Shown here one piece after another: positions 45,275 to 55,780 of a DNA stretch of 64,000 nucleotides (positions are counted from its first letter, which is position 1; the number at the start of each line of letters is the position of its first letter). A program made the translations under genes and the position numbers. Source of the DNA: a bacterium (GTDB lineage Bacteria > CLD3 > SB21). The stretch spans positions 92,159 to 156,158 of the forward strand of contig JABWCP010000007.1 in NCBI GenBank assembly GCA_013360215.1, in the 5' to 3' direction. A model generated the notes under the pieces. The model worked only from the letters and a program-made list of their open reading frames with translations, did not search any database and was not told the origin of the DNA.

Positions 45275-45787
45275 CTATTTATATGGTTTAACAAGACAAT
45301 CACTAGGCACTCCGTCATCGACAGGTCCAAACTTTGAACGGGTTTCCACCGAATTGACGAGATAGTATTGCAGACTGTCTATAACATACAGCGAATCCAT
45401 TCGGAATAGAAAACATGCCAAGATTCGTAAATTGGTAGCATCGCCTAGGTCTATGATTTTCCACATCTGTTCATATACAGAATCCTTTTCAAAGACAACT
45501 TCTCCGTACGTAATATGACTTACAGAGTCGGAACCCAAAGTATCTAAGAACGGGGAAGTAATAATAATACTTCCTGCTGAAAGCATAATTATTCCTTTTC
45601 CATCAAAAGCGGGCTTGATGCGCGTTTTAACTGTAATTGTGTCGCCAACTTTAATGCTATCGACATTGCAGTTTATTTGTAGGCTCCCGGTTTCAAACAC
45701 ACTAGGACCTGAATAGGGTTCCGGTTCATCTTTATGATTACATGAAATAATCGCATAAGAAAATAAGAAAAGAATTAGCGTTTTCAT
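45275..45787 (-). CDS. Lipoprotein, unknown
   Basis: 170 aa. A strong AAGGGGG site precedes the ATG. The lipoprotein signal ends AIISC. The mature part has an Ig-like beta look (VDSIKVGDTITVKTRIKPAFDGKG) but I cannot name a family. It is 17 nt upstream of the metalloprotease gene and 12 nt downstream of a small exported-protein gene, so the three form one operon in the island. Confidence 0.65.
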   Translation of the reverse strand: MKTLILFLFSYAIISCNHKDEPEPYSGPSVFETGSLQINCNVDSIKVGDTITVKTRIKPAFDGKGIIMLSAGSIIITSPFLDTLGSDSVSHITYGEVVFEKDSVYEQMWKIIDLGDATNLRILACFLFRMDSLYVIDSLQYYLVNSVETRSKFGPVDDGVPSDCLVKPYK

Positions 45788-45799
45788 TTTCCCCCTTTT

Positions 45800-46060
45800 C
45801 TATTGGTTGATTGATTCGGTTTTTTTTGTATTACTCCATTTCATATCTCGTTGTAGCGCTTTGGCCGAGGTTTGATTTTGCTCATTGGGAGGTACGTGAT
45901 ACCAATCTAAGTTCTCTACTCTTGCTGATTCAGCAGTGCTATCTGGAAAGCCCCCACAATCCAAACAATCTTCTTCTGTACATGAGAAGTTTGGTGAAAA
46001 TACGAACAAAAATGAAAGCAAAACAAAAAAACATAGCATAAAACCTTTATACGTCATCAT
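45800..46060 (-). CDS. Small exported protein, unknown
   Basis: 86 aa. GGAG lies about 9 nt upstream of the ATG. A hydrophobic signal segment (GFMLCFFVLLSFLFVFSP) leads to NFSCTEEDCLDCGG, so it may be a lipoprotein with the Cys in FSC as the lipid site. The rest is polar. It is first of the three island genes and starts 80 bp from the korB stop on the same strand. Confidence 0.5.
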   Translation of the reverse strand: MMTYKGFMLCFFVLLSFLFVFSPNFSCTEEDCLDCGGFPDSTAESARVENLDWYHVPPNEQNQTSAKALQRDMKWSNTKKTESINQ

Positions 46061-46140
46061 AAAATTTACTCCAAATTTTCTTACGCTATTTATATCGAAT
46101 CAAATATATTCTAACTGAAGAATTTGAAATAACATTTCAT

Positions 46141-47094
46141 TTACACCGCAAATTTGTCTAATTCCTTGTGGATCGCGCGCATTTTGTCCTCCGGTGAAAT
46201 GCCGAGATTGTGCGCACCGTAATCATCATACCGTTCGGCGTTCTTATTCTGATACAAAAGGCCGATCACTTCGCGGTCATGATTGCCCGCCAAAGTTCTG
46301 GCCTGATTGATATCCGACGGATCATGCTCGACCACGTTTTTATATATTTTTGTGATCGCGGGGTCAACTTGAATTCCGTTTTTATGCGTCAAAAGTGTGA
46401 TCGCATCGGGACTGCTCATGGTTGTCTGAAAAAGATCTTTTTGGAAAACCGGGCAACGTTGTAAAACGCGGATAAACGACAAACCGGGATGATTGTAACC
46501 GGCTTCGATCGTAGCGTACAGATGCGCCGGATTCCAATCTACCGTCTGTGCGACGAAGGAAACATTGGAGACGCCGAGCGTGGTTTGTATCGGATTGATC
46601 GGAGGTAATTGCGATCCGCGCGGTGAGGTATTGGAAACTGTACCTTTATTGGAAGTCGGTGAAGCTTGTCCTTTGGTCAATCCATAAATTTCGTTGTCCA
46701 GAAGCAGCACGGTGATATTCATATTATAGCGAATGGCGTGAATCCAATGCGCCGTACCGATGGAGCAACAATCGCCGTCGCCGGTGGCGACAAACACATG
46801 CAGATCCGGACGGCGAAATTTGATACCATTGGCTACGGGAAGTGCACGGCCGTGCAAACCGTGAAATCCGTAGGTTTTCATATAATGCGGCAGACGGCTC
46901 GAACAGCCGATGCCGGACACAAATACTGTTTTTTCGGGCGGTAATTGTTTTTCGCTGCACAGTCTTTGTACAGCGGTCAAAATGCCGTGATCGCCGCATC
47001 CCGGACACCAGCGTGCCGTTGCGCTTTCATAGTCGGCTAACGTGTAATAATCCTCAGGTATATCGAGGACGCAATCGGATTTTAATCCAAACAC
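46141..47094 (-). CDS. korB: 2-oxoglutarate:ferredoxin oxidoreductase beta subunit
   Basis: 317 aa. TPP-binding beta subunit: WCPGCGDHGILTAVQRL near residue 30, VSGIGCSSRLPHYM, ATGDGDCCSIGTAHWIHAIRYN (Mg-TPP motif GDGD) and LLDNEIYGLTKGQASPTS. The family includes KorB and PorB; KorB is favoured by length and by the gamma-alpha fusion partner. Its last codons (ELDKFAV) form one copy of the 19-bp repeat that brackets the adjacent island. It is 43 nt downstream of korA. Confidence 0.92.
   Translation of the reverse strand: MFGLKSDCVLDIPEDYYTLADYESATARWCPGCGDHGILTAVQRLCSEKQLPPEKTVFVSGIGCSSRLPHYMKTYGFHGLHGRALPVANGIKFRRPDLHVFVATGDGDCCSIGTAHWIHAIRYNMNITVLLLDNEIYGLTKGQASPTSNKGTVSNTSPRGSQLPPINPIQTTLGVSNVSFVAQTVDWNPAHLYATIEAGYNHPGLSFIRVLQRCPVFQKDLFQTTMSSPDAITLLTHKNGIQVDPAITKIYKNVVEHDPSDINQARTLAGNHDREVIGLLYQNKNAERYDDYGAHNLGISPEDKMRAIHKELDKFAV
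46145..46163. repeat. Direct repeat flanking the island, copy inside korB 3' end
   Basis: Identical 19-mer to 42503-42521. It covers the last six codons of korB. The two copies are 3.6 kb apart and enclose exactly the three AT-rich island genes. Confidence 0.95.
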
Positions 47095-47137
47095 GGGAGT
47101 GCTCCTTTATATGATTTTATTATTATAGTTGACATGG

Positions 47138-49045
47138 TCAGGCCATAACCGGTTCGTCGTTTTCGACCAGGGATAATTCCTTTTTGATCATATCCAAGAT
47201 CATGCCCGGACGTATCGGTTGGCCGTGCACATTGGAGAAACAATCCACATCGGTCAATGTGTGAGCGCGCAAGTACCAGGCCAGTTGCGACATCCGGCGG
47301 TTTTCCGGCGTGATCAGCGGATCATTCAGATTATCCGAATAGTTGATTTCCACCGTCATGACTTTTTTGAACCGTTTGAAAATATCTTTGAGACCCGGTT
47401 CTATCGGCGAGAGGAAACGCAGATGCAGAGACGATACGCGACCGCCCAATGCACGGGCACGATGGACGGCTTCTTCGATCGCACCGAGGGTCGAACCCCA
47501 GCCGACGATCAGCAGATCACCTTCGGGATCGCCGTTGACGACCGGCGGTTTGAGTGATTGGAGAAATGCGGCCAGCTTACGGCTGCGCATATCGCAACCG
47601 ACCTGATTGGTTGCCGCTTCGTACGCGACTTTGCTGCGCTGGTCATGAGCCAATCCGGTGAGAGTGTACATCCCGTTTTTCTGGCCGGGTATCGGGCGGC
47701 GGCTGAGGCCAGTTTCTTCATCCCAATCAAACGCCGGAACGCCTTCGCGCCACGGGCTTTGATCAATCGGCGGAGCAAACCATTCCTGATTGATTTGCGG
47801 ACGCGGGTACGGCTGTACGCCGGTTGCGAGATTGGCATCGCTGAGCAAAATGACCGGCATGCGGAAAGCCTCCGCAAGACGCCGGGCGAGAATGACGAAG
47901 TGAAAACATTCTTCGATCGTTGCAGCGGCTAAAACTATTTTTGGGGCATCGCCGGGTTGGCCGTATAGCGCATAGAGTAAATCACCTTGTTCGACTTTGG
48001 TCGGTAAACCGGTCGAAGGTCCGCCGCGCTGGACATTGACGATCACGAGGGGAACTTCCGCCATGACCGCAAGGCCGATGAATTCGGTTTTGAGCGCCAT
48101 GCCGGGTCCGGAGGTGATCGTGATGGCCGTTTTACCGGCATACGATGCGCCGATGGCAAAACCGATTGCGGCGATTTCATCTTCCGCTTGATGGATCAGC
48201 CCGCCCGCTGCTTCAAAACATTCAGCCAAATGATGCGATGCCGATGTCGCCGGGGTGATGGGATACATGGAACACAATTCGATGCCTGCGGCCAATGTGC
48301 CGAGACTGATCGCTTCATTACCATTCATCACGACAAATTGTTCATCGGTCGCCATCGCCGGTATGTCATATTGAAATTTGAGATTTTGTTCGGCCCAGGC
48401 GTATCCCGCACGGAACAGTTTGAGGTTGACGTCCACGACGTCTTGCTTTTTTTTGCGGAAAGTATGACGAATCTGATTTTCGGCTTTGGCCGTATCGCGC
48501 TGATAGATGCAGCACAACATGCCGAAAACCCACATGTTTTTGCCCTTGCGCGGATCAGCGATATGCTTCATGGATTCTTGTTCGATCGGTATCTCGATCA
48601 CGTCATATCCGCGCGATTTCAGATCGTTGAGACCTTCGGTATATTCGTCCTGTATTTTTTTGACATCATGTTTGGCCCACTTGTTATCCAGAAGGATTTT
48701 TGTACCCGGGCGAAACGCTTTTTGATCAATGCGCCCATAAAGCACCTGTTCATTCAACGCAACGACCAGGTCGGCTTCGTCGCCCATATTGGTTATTTTT
48801 TTGGAGCCAATGCGGATACGAATACCCGACGCACCGGCTTTGGAACGTGCCGGCGGTTGGATTTCGGCGGGAATGATCTCGACGGTCCAAACCCCATTGC
48901 CCATTTTGGCGGACAGCATACCGAGCGATTGACCGGCCTTTTGTGCGCCTTCACCGGAATCGCTGACAATTTCTACAATATGTTCGTGAATTAAGGTTTT
49001 TTGGACTGAGGCATGATTTCCCCCGGAAGAAGTGGATTCTTTCAT
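47138..49045 (-). CDS. korA: 2-oxoglutarate:ferredoxin oxidoreductase, fused gamma-alpha subunit
   Basis: 635 aa. Residues about 20-200 are the gamma (POR) domain: IVSDSGEGAQKAGQSLGMLSAKMG, VALNEQVL. Residues from about 215 are the alpha subunit: ELCSMYPITPATSASHHLAE, AIGASYAGKTAITITSGPGMALKTE, VNVQRGGPSTGLPTKVEQGDLL. This two-gene KorAB form is common in FCB bacteria. With korB it converts 2-oxoglutarate and CoA to succinyl-CoA, CO2 and reduced ferredoxin, or the reverse. GAGGA precedes the ATG. It is the first gene of the kor-rnf locus. Confidence 0.93.
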   Translation of the reverse strand: MKESTSSGGNHASVQKTLIHEHIVEIVSDSGEGAQKAGQSLGMLSAKMGNGVWTVEIIPAEIQPPARSKAGASGIRIRIGSKKITNMGDEADLVVALNEQVLYGRIDQKAFRPGTKILLDNKWAKHDVKKIQDEYTEGLNDLKSRGYDVIEIPIEQESMKHIADPRKGKNMWVFGMLCCIYQRDTAKAENQIRHTFRKKKQDVVDVNLKLFRAGYAWAEQNLKFQYDIPAMATDEQFVVMNGNEAISLGTLAAGIELCSMYPITPATSASHHLAECFEAAGGLIHQAEDEIAAIGFAIGASYAGKTAITITSGPGMALKTEFIGLAVMAEVPLVIVNVQRGGPSTGLPTKVEQGDLLYALYGQPGDAPKIVLAAATIEECFHFVILARRLAEAFRMPVILLSDANLATGVQPYPRPQINQEWFAPPIDQSPWREGVPAFDWDEETGLSRRPIPGQKNGMYTLTGLAHDQRSKVAYEAATNQVGCDMRSRKLAAFLQSLKPPVVNGDPEGDLLIVGWGSTLGAIEEAVHRARALGGRVSSLHLRFLSPIEPGLKDIFKRFKKVMTVEINYSDNLNDPLITPENRRMSQLAWYLRAHTLTDVDCFSNVHGQPIRPGMILDMIKKELSLVENDEPVMA

Positions 49046-49660
49046 GATTTCCTCGTTGATATCGGTTAATAAAGGACTTAAAAAGACTATATCATTACTT
49101 TTGTCAGGATAAATGTCGTTTCGGAATTCTCATGAAACAATGACATTAGTCTTGAATCAGCATGACCTTTATAAGGCGAAGTATCAATAGAAAGAAGGGA
49201 TGAACCGCGTATAATGGAAAAAAATACCCATAACCAATGATGCGAATATTGGAGTTCCAAAAACATAGTTTAGATTTCTCTTTGCGGCTTTGCGAGAGGT
49301 TATTACTGATAATTATTTCGGTAGGTACAAGACACTTCGGTACGTCGCTTTGCTCCTACTTGATATCTGATAGCGTGCGCCGAGTTGAGACGCTTATAGT
49401 AACAGAATACATATTCTCGCCAAGACGCCAAGTACCCAGAGTACAATCGAAATATGGTTATTGCGGCGTTGTACAAAAACATGTACACATCAAGACGTCA
49501 GATGCGCTAAGAATACGCCCACGCCAAAAACACTTTATCCATTCTTTGGCGGGTCTTGCTTTTGTCTCGTTTATTTAATTAAATAAACGCACCTGCCTGT
49601 ACGATTACTTTATATAGTTGAAAAAATACGTCCGTAAAATAATAAAAGGAGTCCCATCCA
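49046..49660. other. Intergenic region with a partial copy of the array repeat
   Basis: 615 bp between the divergent korA and cax genes, with no credible gene. It should hold both promoters. Its middle (49269-49467) is a diverged copy of the repeat arrayed at 27.9-28.6 kb. Confidence 0.7.
49269..49467. repeat. Distant partial copy of the 182-bp repeat
   Basis: Begins with TCTTTGCGGCTTTGCGAGAG and the GACACTTCGGTACGTCGC hairpin, continues to GCGTGCGCCGAGTTGAG, then TTCTCGCCAAGACGCCAAG at 49414, the head of a following unit. The order matches the main array, but the sequence is more diverged. Confidence 0.85.
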
Positions 49661-50746
49661 ATGAGCGTCGGAAAATTTAAAATCGAACCGTTGATGCTAT
49701 TGTTGGTTTTTGTGCCGATCAGTATTGTATTGGAAGTGATGCATGCCGATCCGGTTTGGATTTTTGTGTCAGCGTGCGGAGCGATTATTCCTTTGGCGGG
49801 TCTTATGGGAAAAGCCACGGAGCATCTTTCGCATAGTCTCGGCGCCGGGTTGGGTGGCCTGCTCAATGCGACGTTTGGCAATGCGGCGGAATTGATCATC
49901 GCGCTTTTTGCACTCAAAGCTGGTTTGCACGATGTAGTCAAAGCGTCGCTGACGGGATCCATTATTGGAAATATTTTGCTTGTGCTCGGTTTGAGTATTA
50001 CAGTGGGCGGGCTTAAATTTGACAAACAAACGTTTAATCGTACCGCTTCCAGTAACGGCGCTACGCTTTTGGCCCTGAGTGCAATTGCGCTGGTAGTACC
50101 GGCCATTTTTCATATGCTCGTCAAAGGTCATCCCGATGCACATGAACAGGAATTGAGTCTGGAAATCGCCATCGTACTTTTTGTGATTTATATTTTGAGT
50201 TTGATTTTTTCACTGCGCACGCACAAACATTTGTACGCCGGCGACAGCGCCGAGGTGCCGCATGAACATGACGGTCCTATTTGGTCAAAAAACAAAGCGA
50301 TCGGCGTTCTGCTGGCTGCAACGGCATTCGTAGCCCTGATGAGTGAATTCCTTGTGGGCGCCGTCGAACATACGGCTAAAACCTTCGGCATGACGGATGT
50401 TTTTGTCGGTGTGATTTTAGTGGCGATCATCGGTAATGCGGCAGAACACAGTACGGCTATTTTAGTGTCGGCTAAAAATCAAATGGATCTTGCGATGAAT
50501 ATTGCTATCGGATCAAGTATTCAGATTGCGTTATTCGTTGCCCCGGTACTGGTGTTTGCGAGCTATTTTTTTGGTCAACCGATGGATTTGATTTTTACGA
50601 CATTCGAAGTTCTGGCGGTAGCGTTATCGGTTGCCGTACTGGCTTTGGTGACAATAGACGGTGAGTCCAACTGGATGGAAGGCGTTCAACTTTTGGCGGT
50701 GTATGTGATATTAGGTATCGCGTTTTATTATTTGCCCGCGCATTAA
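49661..50746 (+). CDS. cax: Ca2+/H+ antiporter (CaCA/Cax family)
   Basis: 361 aa with about eleven membrane helices. The two inverted alpha-repeats are clear: [20 protein letters not shown] followed by [14 protein letters not shown], and [20 protein letters not shown] followed by [16 protein letters not shown]. These glutamate-containing motifs are the cation sites. It exports calcium in exchange for protons across the inner membrane. AAAGGAG lies upstream of the ATG. It is a single gene with its own terminator. Confidence 0.95.
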   Translation: MSVGKFKIEPLMLLLVFVPISIVLEVMHADPVWIFVSACGAIIPLAGLMGKATEHLSHSLGAGLGGLLNATFGNAAELIIALFALKAGLHDVVKASLTGSIIGNILLVLGLSITVGGLKFDKQTFNRTASSNGATLLALSAIALVVPAIFHMLVKGHPDAHEQELSLEIAIVLFVIYILSLIFSLRTHKHLYAGDSAEVPHEHDGPIWSKNKAIGVLLAATAFVALMSEFLVGAVEHTAKTFGMTDVFVGVILVAIIGNAAEHSTAILVSAKNQMDLAMNIAIGSSIQIALFVAPVLVFASYFFGQPMDLIFTTFEVLAVALSVAVLALVTIDGESNWMEGVQLLAVYVILGIAFYYLPAH

Positions 50747-50768
50747 AAAAACCTAGGATAATTTTGGA

Positions 50769-50821
50769 GGACGTCGAGCGTTGTGTTTAACACGATACGC
50801 CGAGACGTCCTTATTTTTTTT
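50769..50821 (+). terminator. Intrinsic terminator after cax
   Basis: GGACGTC (50769-50775) pairs with GACGTCC (50804-50810), with an inner GTGT/ACAC helix, and is followed by TTATTTTTTTT. Confidence 0.85.
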
Positions 50822-50913
50822 ACGCATCGCGATAAAACAGTTATCGGTCATTTCGGCGGGATTACGCAACGACTTAGAAATGACAGACTCTTAGAAAATT
50901 TATCAGCGGTGGA

Positions 50914-51588
50914 TTATCCCACTTTCGCGTGTACGGTCAATAAATCATTTCCGAGTATGGCGTGAAGTTGATCGCCTGTCACGACCGGACCGACGCCTTT
51001 CGGCGTTCCCGTATAGATCAGATCGCCGCGCTCCAGTGTAAAAAATTGTGAAACGTAACTTACGATAGCGGCGATATCAAATATCATATCCGATGTATTG
51101 CCGTTTTGACGGATCGTACCGTTGACAAGAAGTTTGATATCTTGCTGCATGATATTTCCGGTCTGTTCTTTAGGCATAACCTGAGAAATGCACGCCGAGG
51201 TGTCAAAGCCTTTAGCGATCGTCCAGGGCCGTCCTTTTCTCTTGGCTTCGCTTTGCAGATCGCGCAATGTCATGTCTAGTCCGACAGCGTAACCGAGTAC
51301 GTGATGCATTGCATCGGCCGGTGATATTTGTTTTCCGGTTTTTCCGATCACGATGATGAGTTCGACCTCATGATGCATATCGTTGGAAACGGACGGACGT
51401 AGGATCGTACCGCCGTCGTATATCAGCGCGGAAGGCGGTTTCATAAAAATCACCGGTTCGGTAGGAAAATCGGGTTCTTTGCCCGCCGGCGTCAATTCGA
51501 TGATGTGTTCGCGGTAGTTTTGGCCGACGCATAAAATTTTTGAAACGGGTATTTTTTCTCCCGATGTGTGCATAGTGACATGTGCCAT
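50914..51588 (-). CDS. Fumarylacetoacetate hydrolase family protein
   Basis: 224 aa, the short FAH (acylpyruvase/YcgM) form. It has KILCVGQNYREHI, the metal-binding HHEVELIIVIG, GYAVGLDMTLRDLQ, AKGFDTSA and GDLIYTGTPKGVGPV. Members hydrolyse acylpyruvates or decarboxylate oxaloacetate. AAGGAAA precedes the ATG. It is divergent from thiC and convergent with cax. The substrate is not evident from context. Confidence 0.92.
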   Translation of the reverse strand: MAHVTMHTSGEKIPVSKILCVGQNYREHIIELTPAGKEPDFPTEPVIFMKPPSALIYDGGTILRPSVSNDMHHEVELIIVIGKTGKQISPADAMHHVLGYAVGLDMTLRDLQSEAKRKGRPWTIAKGFDTSACISQVMPKEQTGNIMQQDIKLLVNGTIRQNGNTSDMIFDIAAIVSYVSQFFTLERGDLIYTGTPKGVGPVVTGDQLHAILGNDLLTVHAKVG

Positions 51589-51680
51589 GATATTTTCCTT
51601 GGGCTTGAATTGTGTGCAATAACTTAGTAAGTTTTTACGCGATCAGGAAGAGATAATTTCTAATCGCACCGTCTGTCTAA

Positions 51681-53588
<1,908 letters not shown>

Positions 53589-53807
53589 CACGGCTAGCGG
53601 CCTGAATAAAAAACGGCGGCTTCTAAAATGCGTATGAAACGATACGTTGGGCGTGAAGTAATCACGGTATAAATTTTGTAGTTTAAACCGAGTTCCTAGG
53701 CATGCTGTTGAGATTTAAGAGTATAACAACATGTGTTACAAAATCTCTAACAGTCGTTAATATATACCGGCATTATTCCAAAAGTCGGCACGATCATTTT
53801 AATACCC

Positions 53808-54896
53808 ATGAATAAACCCGATCGCAAATTCTGGATCATAGTAGCCGCGGCTTGGTTGCTTTTGGGTTTGCTCTACAGCATACAATCCTACCATTATCGC
53901 GTCACCATCGGTCGTCCCGGTGATTTGCTACCGTTACTTATCAACGATATAGGCTTTTTTTTCCTATGGGCGTTGTTTAGCGTTCCCGTCATTCGATGGA
54001 TTTTGCACTGGCCGATTCTTCGGAGCAACTGGCAACGTCGGTTACCCGTTTTTTTAATGGCCGGTTTAGTCATCGCCTTTTCTCAAAAGGGATTGTATGA
54101 TGCTTTTTTGCTGGTTGCATACAGTGAAACGACACAGGGTTTTCCTTGGGAACGTTGGTACCGCTCGGTGATCGGTTCTTTTGAACTCGGTTTTTTCATT
54201 TACGTATCCATGATCTTTGTTGTGCATACGTGGATTTATCATGTCAACCTACAGCGTGAGCAACTGGATGCCGCCGCTTTGCGCGAACGATTATCACAGA
54301 TCCGTTTGCAGGTTTTACAAAGTCAACTGCAGCCGCATTTTCTTTTTAATACGCTAAATACGATTTCCGGACTTATTGACGTTCGTCCTGCGGATGCAAA
54401 ACTGACGCTTGGCCGACTGGGAGAATTGCTTCGCATGTCGCTGGAATCGGATCAGTTAACCGAAGTAACACTTCAACGTGAATTAGATTTTTCGCAAGTG
54501 TATATGGCTATCCAGACAACCCGTTTCGGCGATCGTCTGACTTATAAATGTACCGTAGATTCCGCGATGCACGGGGTGTTGGTTCCGACGATGATGTTAC
54601 AGCCTTTGCTGGAAAATGCCGTGACGCACGGTGTGTCGAAAGTTCCCGGCGCCCATACGATTGAGTTGAAATCATGGCGTGATGGGGATACGTTGTGTTT
54701 GGACATAAATAATAGCTTTGAAGCTACGGCCAATCCGGAACAAACACCGGGACTGGGCATCGGTCTTACCAATATCCGTGAACGTCTCCGGCAATTGTAC
54801 GGTGAGAAGGCTAAGTGTGAACTGGCGGTGCATGCACACGGTGCGCACGTTACGATCAGGATGCCGTGGCGCACCTCCGACGGGAACCAAGGATAA
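53808..54896 (+). CDS. LytS/YehU-type sensor histidine kinase
   Basis: 362 aa. Four membrane helices (about 9-27, 44-67, 80-103, 122-145) are followed by a His_kinase domain with the LytS motif LQSQLQPHFLFNTLNTI (His177) and an HATPase domain (PTMMLQPLLENAVTHG, GLGIGLTNIRERL). Such kinases lack a classical HisKA domain. It is paired with the LytTR regulator gene 5 nt downstream. The signal is unknown. Confidence 0.94.
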   Translation: MNKPDRKFWIIVAAAWLLLGLLYSIQSYHYRVTIGRPGDLLPLLINDIGFFFLWALFSVPVIRWILHWPILRSNWQRRLPVFLMAGLVIAFSQKGLYDAFLLVAYSETTQGFPWERWYRSVIGSFELGFFIYVSMIFVVHTWIYHVNLQREQLDAAALRERLSQIRLQVLQSQLQPHFLFNTLNTISGLIDVRPADAKLTLGRLGELLRMSLESDQLTEVTLQRELDFSQVYMAIQTTRFGDRLTYKCTVDSAMHGVLVPTMMLQPLLENAVTHGVSKVPGAHTIELKSWRDGDTLCLDINNSFEATANPEQTPGLGIGLTNIRERLRQLYGEKAKCELAVHAHGAHVTIRMPWRTSDGNQG

Positions 54897-54901
54897 TATC
54901 T

Positions 54902-55636
54902 ATGCGCGTACTCATCGTAGATGACGAGATGCCCGGGCGTCAAGCCATCAAAGATCTCCTGCGTAACGAATCGGACATGCACATTATCGGTGAAGCAGGC
55001 GACGGCCACGAAGCGGTGCGTCAGATAACCGAGCAAAATCCGGATCTCGTTTTTTTGGACATTCAAATGCCCGGTTTGGACGGATTTGGTATTGTTCGCC
55101 AGATCGGTATCGAACGCATGCCGATGACGGTATTTGTAACGGCCTACAGCATGCATGCACTCAATGCCTTTGATGTGCATGCTATGGACTATGTGCTCAA
55201 GCCTATCCATCCGGAGCGGTTTGCGGCGTGTTTGAAACGCATTCGCCAGCTGAAAATACCGAATGTACCGGCCATGGTCGGTGCGATGACGATGGTTCAA
55301 CAAAAGTATCCTTCACAAATACTCATTCGCTCCACCGGAAAAATGGACGTGATAAAAACTGACGATATTCGCTGGGTGGAAGCGCAGGGTGACTATGTGC
55401 AAATCCATACCCGATCGCAAAAACAACTGATGCGAAGCACGATGAGTGGGTTTGAAACGCTTCTTGACCCTTCCGTTTTTCAACGTATCCACCGATCCGT
55501 CATTGTTCGGGTCAGCCTGATCAAAGAGCTCCAACCGATGTTTAACGGTGATTATAAAATCAAATTAGACGACGGTACGTCACTTTCGCTAAGCCGTACT
55601 TACCACGAAAAAGTATTACACTGCCTCAACGGTTGA
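54902..55636 (+). CDS. LytTR-family response regulator
   Basis: 244 aa from the ATG at 54902, with AAGGA about 8 nt upstream. The receiver has Asp7-Asp8 (LIVDDE), phosphoacceptor Asp53 (LVFLDIQMPG) and Lys near 103 (MDYVLKPIHP). The LytTR DNA-binding domain covers about 140-240 (DDIRWVEAQGDYVQIHT, FQRIHRSVIVRVSLIKEL, LSLSRTYHEKV). The T9SS-sorted VCBS protein and lipoprotein genes that follow on the same strand are possible targets. Confidence 0.95.
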   Translation: MRVLIVDDEMPGRQAIKDLLRNESDMHIIGEAGDGHEAVRQITEQNPDLVFLDIQMPGLDGFGIVRQIGIERMPMTVFVTAYSMHALNAFDVHAMDYVLKPIHPERFAACLKRIRQLKIPNVPAMVGAMTMVQQKYPSQILIRSTGKMDVIKTDDIRWVEAQGDYVQIHTRSQKQLMRSTMSGFETLLDPSVFQRIHRSVIVRVSLIKELQPMFNGDYKIKLDDGTSLSLSRTYHEKVLHCLNG

Positions 55637-55780
55637 TCTCCGAACCAACCTGACCTTTCAATTTCTCATCGCAGGATCCTCACGGTTCAACCTGTTTTTC
55701 TAACGTATTATCGCGTTTGGATAGGACGGCGCGGTTTCATCGCGTAGGTTGGCCATGAATAGATATAATAGGAGACGCGT

